Of a stretch of DNA of 64,000 nucleotides, positions 30,694 to 40,923 are shown in pieces (the stretch's first letter is position 1; each line of letters starts with the position of its first letter). A program made the position numbers and the translations under genes. The notes below the pieces were generated by a model. That model was not told where the DNA came from and did no database searches. It was given only the letters and a program-made list of their open reading frames with translations. This stretch comes from Acetatifactor sp. (GTDB lineage Bacteria > Bacillota > Clostridia > Lachnospirales > Lachnospiraceae). Location: the NCBI GenBank assembly GCA_022511425.1, contig JAFLRO010000004.1:1-64000 (forward strand), in the 5' to 3' direction.

Positions 30694-30718
30694 CTGATTT
30701 TATCGGCTCTTCTTCATT
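30682..30718. terminator. Terminator AAGAGCCGATA...TATCGGCTCTTCTTC
   Basis: 11-bp perfect stem. Confidence 0.8.
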
Positions 30719-30772
30719 GTGTGTCCGGAGCACGCTTCGAAAAGATATTGATGTATCATTCTGTAATAATAT

Positions 30773-32374
30773 TTAGTTTTTTTTAAAGCAGAACAGGTTC
30801 CAGGAAAGTGGCTTCAGGTTGGATCTCAAAATGCCCTCGCGGTAAACGCCGGCGGTATTCTGGCGAGGATGAATCATATTCGGATCCTCATAGCTGTTCT
30901 TTGCCTCAAAGTTCTCACTATACAGTTCTAAGTGCTCTTCGAGTTCATATCCCTCGAAAGCGGTAATATCAATTTCCAAAGGATAGCTTGCATCGGGATT
31001 TTTATTGATGGCAAATATGTTGAGAGTTCCATTTTCCTCATCCCAAGCACTGGCGGAATCCACCCAATTGATGCCTTCCTTATCGGGATATTCCGAGGTG
31101 TCATTGATGGCATAGCCGGGAATATCAAAGGTCTCGCTTTCCACAGCAGTCTGTAGGGACGTGCCCTTGGCATACTGCATCAGCTGTGTGAGCACATAGT
31201 GGGAAGCGGATTTCCATACATGGTCGTGATTGGAGGCACAGAGAGCACCCAGGCCACCTGTCATACAACCAATTTTCACACGATCCGCATGATGAAGAAA
31301 TGCAAGCTGTGTAGAGGCTAAGGTCAGTGCATGGATCATGTCACCGCCGGGGAAGACTCTATCCTCCATCTTGTCAGGATCATGTCGCACATATTTCCGG
31401 TTGGGATCGAAACGGTAGTGTGCAGCAGCCATATTGTGCGGCCCATAGCCCGGATGCAGCTTATCGTTGGGACGTGCCATGGTACCGTATTCGTCAAAGG
31501 AGATCATGACTTTCTTAGGAGAACGCATCTTCGCCTGAACCAAGTCGCACATGGCAATCTCTGTTTTAATAAAATCCTCATAATAGACAGAACCACCCAG
31601 CAGTGCCTTAAAATCACCGGGAGGCGCAATGTGGTAGTGGTGCAGAGAAATATAATCCACGGTCTCATAGCACTCCGTGAGGACATCCTCCTCCCACTGG
31701 GGGTAGTGAGCCATAAAGGGTGCAGAGGAAGCACAGACAATGGTCTCAATGGACTCGTCAACCCACTTCATTGCCTTTGACACTTCATTACAAGTAATTC
31801 CATAGCCCTTGGGATCCTTCTCCCATGAGCCCAGCTGCCAGGGACCGTCCATCTCATTGCCCAAATACCAGGTCTTTACTCCATAGGGCTTCTCATGGCC
31901 ATTCTGGCGGCGCAGGTCGGACCACCAGCTGCCTCCTTCATGGTTCGTATATTCTACGATATCAATGGCATCCCGGATGTTCCCGGTGCCAAGATTAATG
32001 GTGTACAGTGGTTCTGCGCCCACCTTTTCTGCCCATTGCAGATATTCGTCATGGCCAACTTCGTTTGTTATGTATTGATGCCATGCCATATCCAAATGAG
32101 TTTTACGATTTGCCTTTGGTCCGATGGAATCCTTCCAGTCCCAGCAGGAAACGAAGTTGCCACCGGGCAGACGGACAGCTGTAAGGTTCGCGTCCTTGAT
32201 CCCCTTGATAAAGTCTTGACGGAATCCCTGTTCATCAGCAGTAGGATGCTTGGGATTATACATTGTACCGTTTACCATGGTGCCGATTGGCTCTAAAAAG
32301 GCACTGAAGAGTCTGGGTGAGATCTCACCGATGGCAAATAAGGGATGCACGGTTATCTTTGCTTTTTGCGCCAT
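30773..32374 (-). CDS. abfA: GH51 alpha-L-arabinofuranosidase
   Basis: LFSAFLEPIG..., YLGNEMDGPWQLG acid/base motif, ISFDEYGT nucleophile region. Confidence 0.93.
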   Translation of the reverse strand: MAQKAKITVHPLFAIGEISPRLFSAFLEPIGTMVNGTMYNPKHPTADEQGFRQDFIKGIKDANLTAVRLPGGNFVSCWDWKDSIGPKANRKTHLDMAWHQYITNEVGHDEYLQWAEKVGAEPLYTINLGTGNIRDAIDIVEYTNHEGGSWWSDLRRQNGHEKPYGVKTWYLGNEMDGPWQLGSWEKDPKGYGITCNEVSKAMKWVDESIETIVCASSAPFMAHYPQWEEDVLTECYETVDYISLHHYHIAPPGDFKALLGGSVYYEDFIKTEIAMCDLVQAKMRSPKKVMISFDEYGTMARPNDKLHPGYGPHNMAAAHYRFDPNRKYVRHDPDKMEDRVFPGGDMIHALTLASTQLAFLHHADRVKIGCMTGGLGALCASNHDHVWKSASHYVLTQLMQYAKGTSLQTAVESETFDIPGYAINDTSEYPDKEGINWVDSASAWDEENGTLNIFAINKNPDASYPLEIDITAFEGYELEEHLELYSENFEAKNSYEDPNMIHPRQNTAGVYREGILRSNLKPLSWNLFCFKKN

Positions 32375-32582
32375 GATAGTGTCCTCCTGTAAAATGGTTT
32401 ATTTCCGTGAGCAATGAGCCAAGTAACCGTGCTTGCACGGATGTTTGACTGCTTATATTATGGTAACATAGAAATTGTTATTTGCCAATAAATGTATTGG
32501 CGGTGGTTTTGGAAAAAAGGCGAGATGACGGAAAAGAGCAATATATAAGTGTAATTTTAAAAAAATAGGGTATTCTATATCT

Positions 32583-33149
32583 ATGGATGCAAAACGGAAC
32601 GTTCATTTTTTTGATTATCATGTGCTGCTCTTCTTCCTGCTGGCCTTTGTGGGCTGGCTCTGGGAGGTAGCGCTTTTCCTGGTGACAGATCATGCCCTGA
32701 TCAACAGAGGCGTGTACAGAGGTCCCTATCTGCCCATCTACGGAGCAGGTGGGCTCCTGCTATGTTTGTTATTGCGGCGTCTGAGAAAGCAACCTGCTCT
32801 GGTTTTTCTGCTTTCCATGTCAATTTGTTCTGTGTTGGAATATTTCACCAGCTCTTTTCTGGAGATGCTCTGGGGAATCCGCTGGTGGGATTACAGCAGC
32901 CATTTCTTGAACCTACATGGACGGATCTGCCTTGCCGGTGCGGTCATCTTCGGGCTGGGCGGCGCTCTTCTGGTATGTGTCTTTCTTCCCCTATATGACA
33001 AATGGTACTTTAGAATGCCCAAGACTTGGAGGACTGGGTTGATGCTGGGGCTTCTGGCAGTCTTTGTGTTGGATGCCACTTATGCTGCTGTCAGACCCAA
33101 TATGGGAGCCGGTATTTCCCAACCCGGCTATATATTAAATAATGGTTAA
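32583..33149 (+). CDS. Putative ABC-transporter-permease-like membrane protein (PF06541-type)
   Basis: FVGWLWEVALFLVTDHALINRGVYRGPYLPIYGAGG, FTSSFLEMLWGIRWWDYS. Confidence 0.85.
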   Translation: MDAKRNVHFFDYHVLLFFLLAFVGWLWEVALFLVTDHALINRGVYRGPYLPIYGAGGLLLCLLLRRLRKQPALVFLLSMSICSVLEYFTSSFLEMLWGIRWWDYSSHFLNLHGRICLAGAVIFGLGGALLVCVFLPLYDKWYFRMPKTWRTGLMLGLLAVFVLDATYAAVRPNMGAGISQPGYILNNG

Positions 33150-33255
33150 AAAATATAAGCAATATTTAACTAATGGTCAGTTGTGTAATTTCAGAAAGCC
33201 TGATATGCTAAATAACAGCAGAGGCCGCTGCAAATTGCAAAAGGAGGCTTATCTG

Positions 33256-34296
33256 ATGATGCAGATAGGAGAAATCATTAGAAAATACAGAAAAGAGAAA
33301 AATCTGACCCAGGAAGAGATGGCGAGCCGACTTGGAGTGACGGCGCCAGCGGTGAATAAGTGGGAGAGTGGGAATACCATGCCGGATATCATGCTTCTTG
33401 CGCCCATTGCCAGATTGCTGGGAATTACGCTGGACACCTTGCTTTCCTTTCGGGAGGAGTTGACCCGGGAGGAAATCAACTCTTATATACAGGAGGCAGA
33501 CCGGCGCTTTGAGAAAGAGGGCTATGCCGATGTTTTTCAGTGGGCCAAGGAGTTGATGGAGACCTATCCCAACAGTGAAGAATTAATTTTGTCGTTGGCA
33601 ATAATCCTGAATGCCCAGCGAATGATCCAAAAGATACCGGATGAACAGTATGAGACGTTCATCGAGAAATGTTACATAAAAGTTTTGAAAAGTCAGACGG
33701 AGGAAATCCGCTACCGTGCTGCGGATTCGCTGTTTAGCTTTTATATGGCAAATAAGCAGTATGAGCAAGCCGAGAAGTATCTGGAATATTTCTCTCGGGA
33801 GGACCCGATGCGGCATTGGAAGCAGGCATATATTTACAGCATGACAGATCGGACGGAGGAAGCTTGGAAGACTTATGAAGAAATGTTGTTTTCCGGTTAT
33901 CAGATGATGAGTGCAACGTTCCAGAGCCTCACTCAGCTGGCTCTGAAGGAAGATGACAGGGAGAGGGCTCATCGATTGATAGATAAGCAGCATCAGCTGG
34001 CAAAAGTATTTGAGATGGGCGCATGGCATGAGGTCTCCGGTGGCCTGGAGCTGGCAATCCTGGAACAGGATGCTGATACTGCCATTGAAATTATGTCCAA
34101 GATATTGGACGCTTTTCCGGAAATCAACGGTTTTGTTCAATCCGATCTCTATCGGCACATGACCTTTCGGCAGCCCAGGGAGGAATTTACGGATAAGCTG
34201 CGGAAAAACATGTTAGAGTCTTTTCGGGATGAGGAAACCTTCGGGTTCCTCAAAGAGGATGCCCGGTGGCAGCAGCTGGTAAATGAATCAAAATAA
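33256..34296 (+). CDS. XRE-family HTH regulator with C-terminal TPR-like region
   Basis: MMQIGEIIRKYRKEKNLTQEEMASRLGVTAPAVNKWESGNTMPDI; RBS aaaggagg upstream of 33256. Confidence 0.88.
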   Translation: MMQIGEIIRKYRKEKNLTQEEMASRLGVTAPAVNKWESGNTMPDIMLLAPIARLLGITLDTLLSFREELTREEINSYIQEADRRFEKEGYADVFQWAKELMETYPNSEELILSLAIILNAQRMIQKIPDEQYETFIEKCYIKVLKSQTEEIRYRAADSLFSFYMANKQYEQAEKYLEYFSREDPMRHWKQAYIYSMTDRTEEAWKTYEEMLFSGYQMMSATFQSLTQLALKEDDRERAHRLIDKQHQLAKVFEMGAWHEVSGGLELAILEQDADTAIEIMSKILDAFPEINGFVQSDLYRHMTFRQPREEFTDKLRKNMLESFRDEETFGFLKEDARWQQLVNESK

Positions 34297-34325
34297 GGGA
34301 GTTTTATTGTACAGATATGTCAGAG

Positions 34326-34356
34326 TAAGAGTGAGGTGTCAGCCCCACTCTTTTGG
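34326..34356 (+). terminator. Hairpin AAGAGTG...CACTCTTTT
   Basis: Short stem with T run after the XRE gene. Confidence 0.5.
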
Positions 34357-34564
34357 GTTGACGCAATATTATATATGGCTTATAATGATTTCATCTCATC
34401 TATTCAGGTTGTTGAGGGCGCTTATCGTCCTGTCAATGAGCAGTGATCCAAAATATAAATAATATCCTGACATACCCAATCCTTAGATTTAATATTATTT
34501 TAATTTGTAAAATTGAACTATGTTAATGTATGTCACCAAGCAAATTTGAAATAGAGGAAAAACA

Positions 34565-36877
34565 ATGACAAAACACGACATCCTAAAAAAATACTTCGGC
34601 TACGACACCTTCCGACCCGGGCAGGAGTTGTTGATTGATAGCATCCTCTCAGGTCGGGATGTGCTGGGAATTATGCCTACCGGCGCGGGAAAATCCCTGT
34701 GTTATCAGGTCCCGGCGCTGCTTTTGCCGGGAATTACTTTGGTGATATCGCCCCTGATTTCGCTGATGAACGATCAGGTACGGGCTCTGAATGATGCGGG
34801 CGTCCATGCTGCTTATATCAACAGTGCTCTCACCGATGGACAGATCACCAAGGCGTTACAGTATGCTGCTGCAGGCCGGTACAAGATTATCTATGTAGCT
34901 CCGGAACGCCTGGGAACCTATGAGTTTTTACACTTTGCAAACTCCGTAGAAATTTCTATGGTGACGGTGGATGAAGCTCACTGCATCTCCCAGTGGGGGC
35001 AGGACTTCCGCCCCAGCTATCTGAAAATCCTGGAATTCGTCTGCAGTCTCAGAAAACGTCCTATCCTCAGTGCGTTTACCGCCACTGCCACAAAAGAAGT
35101 GCGAGAGGATATTCTCTGTGTGCTGAATCTTCAAAATCCTCAGACCTTAGTCACAGGTTTTGATAGAAAGAATCTGTATTTTGCCGTGGAGCAGGTGCGT
35201 CAGAGGGATCGGTTCATCCGGGAATATCTCAGGGAGCATGAGGGTGACAGCGGGATTATCTACTGTGCCACCCGGAAAAACGTGGACAAGCTTTATGAGC
35301 TCTTGAGCCGGGAGGGATTTCCTGTGGCGGAGTATCATGCCGGTATGAACAATGACCAGAGAAAACAGAGCCAGGATAATTTCATCTATGACAGGACTCC
35401 GGTGATTATCGCCACAAATGCATTTGGCATGGGAATCGATAAATCAAATGTTCGCTTTGTGATTCATTACAATATGCCCCAGAGTCTGGAGAATTACTAT
35501 CAGGAAGCCGGACGGGCCGGCCGGGATGGCAGTGAGTCGGAGTGTATCCTGCTCTATTCACCCCAGGATATCATGATCAACCGTTTTTTGCTGGACAGCA
35601 AGGAGGAGATTACGGATTTGACCCCGGAGGAGTTTAACACCGTCAGGGAGCGGGATGAGATCCGCCTGAGGGCTATGACTACTTACTGCACTACCACCCG
35701 CTGTCTTAGAGAATATATTTTGCGATACTTTGGAGAGATAGAAACCTGTGCCTGCGGCAACTGCTCCAACTGTCTGAGGGAGTATGAGGAGGAAGACGTG
35801 ACGGACTCCGCCGTGAAAGTCATGAATTGCATTCGGGAACTGCGCCAACGCTTCGGTATCAACGTAATTGTGGGCACATTGCGAGGGCGTGACAATGCAA
35901 AGCTGAGAAGTTATGGACTGGAACAGTGTGAGAGCTACGGTAAGCTGGAGTATCTGGGTGAGGAGAAAATAAAGGACATCATAAACCTGCTGTTTCAGGA
36001 GGATCTGCTGAGCACTACTATGGATAAATACGCTCTGGTGAAAATTACTCCCGCAGGCTATAGTTTGTTGAAAAAGTATGATGCATCCCTTGCAGGCCGG
36101 GAGGGCGTGGAGCCGGTAACGCTGCTCCTGCGCAGCCCGAAAGACAAAGCGCAGCCAGAAGATCAGAGCAGGGAATCAGGGAGAAAGGCTGCAGGAAGAC
36201 ATCGTATTTCTGAAATCCTTACATCCAGAGGGCTTGATATGTTCGAGAGGCTGCGCTCCCTTCGATCTGAGCTGGCCCGGGAGGAAGGACTGCCTCCCTA
36301 TATTGTTTTCGGGGACAGAACTTTGCTGGATATGTGTGTCAAAGTACCGTTGGACAAAGAGGAAATGCTTGATGTAAACGGAGTGGGTGAGAACAAATTT
36401 GCCAGATATGGAGAGAGGTTCCTTCAGGAGATTGCTTCATTTACAGGCGGTCAACGGGAGAAGCTCTTCTACGGCGAGCAATCAGAGAGCGTACCTGTCG
36501 CAAAGCAGCTGTCCGTGAAGTCGCGTAAGAAGCAGGTGAAAACAGAATTTGTTCTGACAAGAGAACAAGCCGAGAGCTTCCCTTACCGGGAAAAATACCT
36601 GGCAGCAGAACTGGCAGAAGCAATGATGAGCCTGGTAAATCCGGAGACTACCCAAAGGATTACTGGAAAGGCTATTTTTTCTTATGTTCAAGGATTAGGA
36701 TATGTTGAGGAGCGTTACATAGATGGCCGCTGGAGTAAAGTGGTCTCAGAAGTTGGGAACGCTCATGGCTTGGAGGTTGGCCCCAGGGTTGGGCGCGCCG
36801 GCACTGTCTATGAGGATCTGTACTATAAAGAGGATGCTCAGCGAATGATCCTGGAGAGCTTTGTGGTGGAGGATTAG
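34565..36877 (+). CDS. recQ: ATP-dependent DNA helicase RecQ
   Basis: FRPGQE, MPTGAGKSLCYQ, VDEAHCISQWGQDFRP, FGMGIDKSNVRFVIHYNMP, zinc-binding Cys cluster, HRDC domain. Confidence 0.96.
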   Translation: MTKHDILKKYFGYDTFRPGQELLIDSILSGRDVLGIMPTGAGKSLCYQVPALLLPGITLVISPLISLMNDQVRALNDAGVHAAYINSALTDGQITKALQYAAAGRYKIIYVAPERLGTYEFLHFANSVEISMVTVDEAHCISQWGQDFRPSYLKILEFVCSLRKRPILSAFTATATKEVREDILCVLNLQNPQTLVTGFDRKNLYFAVEQVRQRDRFIREYLREHEGDSGIIYCATRKNVDKLYELLSREGFPVAEYHAGMNNDQRKQSQDNFIYDRTPVIIATNAFGMGIDKSNVRFVIHYNMPQSLENYYQEAGRAGRDGSESECILLYSPQDIMINRFLLDSKEEITDLTPEEFNTVRERDEIRLRAMTTYCTTTRCLREYILRYFGEIETCACGNCSNCLREYEEEDVTDSAVKVMNCIRELRQRFGINVIVGTLRGRDNAKLRSYGLEQCESYGKLEYLGEEKIKDIINLLFQEDLLSTTMDKYALVKITPAGYSLLKKYDASLAGREGVEPVTLLLRSPKDKAQPEDQSRESGRKAAGRHRISEILTSRGLDMFERLRSLRSELAREEGLPPYIVFGDRTLLDMCVKVPLDKEEMLDVNGVGENKFARYGERFLQEIASFTGGQREKLFYGEQSESVPVAKQLSVKSRKKQVKTEFVLTREQAESFPYREKYLAAELAEAMMSLVNPETTQRITGKAIFSYVQGLGYVEERYIDGRWSKVVSEVGNAHGLEVGPRVGRAGTVYEDLYYKEDAQRMILESFVVED

Positions 36878-36897
36878 GTGTGAACTCAACCAAGTAC

Positions 36898-36944
36898 AAA
36901 CTCCCTGGCTAGAGCAGCTTTTGTTCATACCAGGGAGTTTCGTC
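36898..36944 (+). terminator. Terminator AAACTCCCTGG...CCAGGGAGTTT
   Basis: 11-bp perfect stem after recQ. Confidence 0.7.
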
Positions 36945-37001
36945 TACTCCAATAGAAAGATGACGTAACATATCTCCTGCGAAGCTGTCAGAATGTACCG
37001 C

Positions 37002-37574
37002 CTATTGTTCTGTGATGCACCTAAGCAGCTGGCGCATTTCCTGAATCCCCTTCGTCTGAGAGAAAATGATAGCCTCCAGGATCGGTGCAAGCCCGGGACA
37101 GATACAGAAACGCAAGGCATTTTCACACATCCGGATGGCACCCTCGTGGTGGGGAATCATCTCCCGGATGAAATTAGCGCTGATGTTGTTGTCTGAGCAG
37201 GCGGAGTCCATATCATGGAACATGGTATGGGTCACTTCATGGAATCGTCTGCCATATAAATCCAGATCCTGACAGCTGTTGGTGACACAGCTGCACTGAC
37301 CCAATATACTCTGCATATTTTGAATGCTGCGTGTCTGGGTAGAGATAATGTCGGTTGCTATATTTTGCAGATCAGTATTATTGGTATACTGCAGTACATT
37401 CTGACACATTTGGATAGCCGCCTGATGGTGAGGAATCATCTGCACGATGAAATTATGTGAAATGCTGTCGTTCAATTGTGTACAGTCCATATTGTGGATC
37501 ATTTCATCTAGAATTGTGTAGAATTGTGTCAGATAATCTTTGGTGCAGTCGGTGAATCGGTATTGGCTGGTCAT
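37002..37574 (-). CDS. Tandem DUF305-like His-rich protein
   Basis: Two copies of the signature: NFIVQMIPHHQAAIQMCQNVLQ and NFIREMIPHHEGAIRMCENALR. Confidence 0.88.
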   Translation of the reverse strand: MTSQYRFTDCTKDYLTQFYTILDEMIHNMDCTQLNDSISHNFIVQMIPHHQAAIQMCQNVLQYTNNTDLQNIATDIISTQTRSIQNMQSILGQCSCVTNSCQDLDLYGRRFHEVTHTMFHDMDSACSDNNISANFIREMIPHHEGAIRMCENALRFCICPGLAPILEAIIFSQTKGIQEMRQLLRCITEQ

Positions 37575-37661
37575 TGGACAAATCCTTCATTATAAAATTT
37601 CTCTGGCTTATCATATGCCAACCATAAGAAAAGGTTTCATAAATACGAGCTTCTTTGGACA

Positions 37662-37697
37662 CAAAAAGCAGGGCGGAAATTATGCCACCCTGCCTTT
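37662..37697 (-). terminator. Terminator for the XRE gene on the minus strand (GCAGGG...CCCTGC, then CTTTTTG on -)
   Basis: Stem followed by a T tract in minus-strand orientation. Confidence 0.65.
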
Positions 37698-37722
37698 CAT
37701 GTTTTCAGGCTTGTCTAAAGAT

Positions 37723-38055
37723 TCAGGATTTCCAGATCTTCAGAGTCTTGATTAGCTTGCTTTTGTCACTGTCATCCATTTTGGAGATGAGCTCAAGCAG
37801 TTCGTTGTCCAGAGCAGTCTTTCTGTATTCCGGCTCAACACGGCCAATCAGGGAATCCAGAGAAATATTCATCAACTTCGCATAATACATGAGAATGCGA
37901 AGTGACATGGCTGTACGGTTGTTCTCCACATTGCTTATATAGCCGGGAGTCACGTTCAGGGCTTGAGCTACCTCTGCCTGAGTCAACTTCATCTGGATAC
38001 GAAGCTCTTTTATTTGAGCTCCAAGGTTATCAAATTCTTCATTATTGTTGCGCAT
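37723..38055 (-). CDS. XRE-family HTH regulator
   Basis: LGAQIKELRIQMKLTQAEVAQALNVTPGYISNVENNRTAMSLRIL. Confidence 0.9.
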   Translation of the reverse strand: MRNNNEEFDNLGAQIKELRIQMKLTQAEVAQALNVTPGYISNVENNRTAMSLRILMYYAKLMNISLDSLIGRVEPEYRKTALDNELLELISKMDDSDKSKLIKTLKIWKS

Positions 38056-38406
38056 AAGCTACCCCTTTCATAATAATCCCGATGTAAAAAGTATATAACA
38101 AATATGTCAGATTTTAAAGATAGTATTTTCATGTTAAGTATGCAATGAATATAGAAAAAGGGGTTTTTGCCGAATTTTGCGGGAAATTGCAAAAATTACA
38201 AATTTTGAAATATTTATGGTAGATGTAAGTTGAATGCGGTATAATTTATTCTAGCAGTTTATAAAAGAAATGTAATCATATCATAAATATAATAAAGATG
38301 TAATTGATGCGGTGAGCGCAAGTGAGCTGAAGGGAGCATGCTCACTCAAAGCGAACGATGAATGTCAATCACTTGCTTTGCCTGTGATATAGTAGGAGGC
38401 TTTAAA

Positions 38407-39792
38407 GTGACAAACGATTTTTCAGGAGGAAAAGTTTGGCAGAATATAATCTATCAAGCAATTCCGCTGATGCTGGCACAGTTTGTGCAGCTTTTATATA
38501 ATGTTGTCGATCGGGTTTATATCGGACATCTTCCCGGCACCGACAGTCTGGCATTGACAGGCATCGGGCTGGTATTTCCCCTGACCACTCTCATAGCAGC
38601 ATTTACATACCTGTTTGGAACCGGAGGAACGCCTTTATTTTCTATAGCCAGAGGTGCAAAGGAAGAGGAGCGTGCTGAGAAAATTATGGGCAACACTTTT
38701 TCGCTGTTGCTGGGTACGTCCCTGATCATGTTCCTGTTGTGTTATCTATTCCGCAAACCGGTGTTGTACCTTTTCGGTGCCAGTGATGCCTCGTACGTAT
38801 ATGCGGATGCATACCTGCGGATTTATCTCTTTGGTACGGCTTTTTCCATGCTGACCACAGGCCTGAACGGCTTTATCAATGCTCAGGGCTTTCCGCGGAT
38901 GGGTATGGCTACGACCCTGATTGGCGCTGTGCTGAATCTGATTCTGGACCCGGTTTTTATTTTTGGGCTGAATATGGGTGTCAGCGGAGCTGCATTGGCG
39001 ACAATACTGAGCCAGATGGTTTCTTGCATTTGGGTGCTGCGTTTTTTGACGGGCAGAAAAGCCATGCTGACCATTAAGCGTAAAAATCTGAGAGTGGACT
39101 GGCGATTGGCCAGAGAAATAACGACATTGGGTTTGTCGGGTTTTATTATGCAGGGAACAAACTGTCTGGTACAAGTGGTCTGCAATGCCACTCTGAAAAC
39201 TTTTGGAGGCGATCTGTACGTAGGCATAATGACCGTGGTAAATTCGGTCAGAGAGATACTTGCACTGCCGGTTCATGGCCTTACAAGCGGTGCTCAGCCC
39301 GTATTGGGGTACAATTACGGTGCAAGGCAATATACAAAAGTCAGACAGGGTATTCGCTTCACGGCAGCTCTGGGCATTTTATACACATTGGCAGCCTGGC
39401 TGATGGTTTTGATATTACCTCATTTTCTACTGTCAATTTTTGTGGATGATGCAGCGATGATGGAAGCGGGAGAGAGGGCTTTGAGGGTGTACTTCTTTGG
39501 GTTTTTCTTTATGGCATTTCAGTTTACAGGGCAGTCTTCTTTTACTGCGCTGGGTTATTCAAAGCATGCAATCTTTTTCTCATTGTTGAGAAAAGCTATT
39601 ATTGTAGCGCCGCTGACATTGCTGCTTCCAAGGATTGGATTTGGTGTAAACGGAGTGTTTCTGGCGGAGCCCATTTCAAATGCGGTGGGAGGCCTTGCGT
39701 GCTTTTCGACAATGTATTTTGTTCTGTACCGGCGGCTTGGGCGGGAGCAGATGAAGATGCAGGAGAAGAAACAGGAGAAGAAGGAAGATTAA
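38407..39792 (+). CDS. MATE family efflux transporter
   Basis: Polytopic; [35 protein letters not shown]-like motif; GTG start after aggaggc. Confidence 0.9.
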   Translation: MTNDFSGGKVWQNIIYQAIPLMLAQFVQLLYNVVDRVYIGHLPGTDSLALTGIGLVFPLTTLIAAFTYLFGTGGTPLFSIARGAKEEERAEKIMGNTFSLLLGTSLIMFLLCYLFRKPVLYLFGASDASYVYADAYLRIYLFGTAFSMLTTGLNGFINAQGFPRMGMATTLIGAVLNLILDPVFIFGLNMGVSGAALATILSQMVSCIWVLRFLTGRKAMLTIKRKNLRVDWRLAREITTLGLSGFIMQGTNCLVQVVCNATLKTFGGDLYVGIMTVVNSVREILALPVHGLTSGAQPVLGYNYGARQYTKVRQGIRFTAALGILYTLAAWLMVLILPHFLLSIFVDDAAMMEAGERALRVYFFGFFFMAFQFTGQSSFTALGYSKHAIFFSLLRKAIIVAPLTLLLPRIGFGVNGVFLAEPISNAVGGLACFSTMYFVLYRRLGREQMKMQEKKQEKKED

Positions 39793-39793
39793 C

Positions 39794-39940
39794 AAGCCGC
39801 TGGCGGTGGAAGTAAAGCCTCTGGAAAATTTTTATACTGCTGAGGAATATCATCAAAAATATTTGGAGAAGAATCCCAGCGGTTATTGCCATATATCTCC
39901 GGCTATGTTTGAAGCGGCAAAAAACCCGCAGCTTTTATAG
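39794..39940 (+). pseudogene. msrA (peptide methionine sulfoxide reductase A) C-terminal fragment
   Basis: Open frame [48 protein letters not shown] matches the MsrA C-terminus; catalytic N-terminal part absent. Confidence 0.8.
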
Positions 39941-39997
39941 GAAATTATTGTTGACAACGCTTCAACGCGCCACTATAATAAAGCGTAAAGAAAATAC

Positions 39998-40271
39998 ATT
40001 GACGGAGACAGTACTTTTACCTTAAAAGTCACAGAGAGCCGCGCAAGCTGAGATGCGGTACGAGTAGAGTAAAAGGAAGATCCCTCCCGAGTAGCGGCAC
40101 CAAAGCAATGGGTGAGTAGATGCCGACGGGTTCCTCCCGTGACAGGGGACGCATATGCTGGTATGTCGTAAATGGGATTGCAAAAGAGCTTTCACCTTTT
40201 ACGGTGGAAGCTTTTCTATGAATGAATCAAGACAGCCAGCCTGTGCAAAAACCAGGGTGGTTGTTTTTTTG
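39998..40271 (+). promoter_or_regulatory. T-box leader RNA (tRNA-sensing riboswitch) with terminator
   Basis: Stem I with AGTA/GAA loop-E-like strands, ACAGAGAGCCG...GCTGAGATGCGG, GAGTAGATGCCGACGGGTTCCTCCCGT, T-box-like ACCAGGGTGGTTG, and terminator stem CAGCCAGCCT (40233-40242)/AGGGTGGTTG (40254-40263) followed by TTTTTTT. Confidence 0.85.
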
Positions 40272-40332
40272 TGCGGGTAACGAACCGAGCGCGGATTGCA
40301 GGATAGCATGAATTGTTTAATGAACAGAGAGG

Positions 40333-40923
40333 ATGAAAGACATGAGACATTTGACAGAAATAAGGTGGCACGGAAGGGGCGGTCAGGGCGCTAAGACTGC
40401 GGCACTGCTGTTAGCTGATGTAGCCTTTCAAGCGGGGAAGCAGGTACAGGGTTTCCCGGAGTACGGTCCGGAGAGAATGGGAGCACCCATCACAGCTTAT
40501 GACCGTATCAGTGACAGGGAGATCCGGGTACATTCCAATATTTACGATCCCGACTTTGTGGCGGTGGTTGACGACACACTTTTGCACACGGTAGATGTGA
40601 CCGCTGGCTTAAAAGAAGACGGTGGTATCCTGATCAACACTGTAAAGCCAGCGGAGGAGATTCTGCCTTTATTGAAGGGTTATTCCGGAAAGGTCTATAT
40701 TTTGGATGCACGGAAGGTGTGCATGGCAACTCTGGGACAATATTTTCCCAACACCCCTATGCTGGCAGCAATGGTGAAGATTTCTGATGTAATGGAGATG
40801 GAGGTATTTCTAAGGGAGATGGAAACCTCGCTGGAGCATAAATTTGCCAGAAAACCTGAGGTGTTGGAGGGCAACCTAAAGGCTTTAAGACTTGCGTTGG
40901 AGGAGGTAGTGGAATGTCAGTAA
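40333..40923 (+). CDS. porG: 2-oxoacid:ferredoxin oxidoreductase gamma subunit
   Basis: EIRWHGRGGQGAKTAALLLADVAFQAGKQVQGFPEYGPERMGAPI. Confidence 0.93.
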   Translation: MKDMRHLTEIRWHGRGGQGAKTAALLLADVAFQAGKQVQGFPEYGPERMGAPITAYDRISDREIRVHSNIYDPDFVAVVDDTLLHTVDVTAGLKEDGGILINTVKPAEEILPLLKGYSGKVYILDARKVCMATLGQYFPNTPMLAAMVKISDVMEMEVFLREMETSLEHKFARKPEVLEGNLKALRLALEEVVECQ

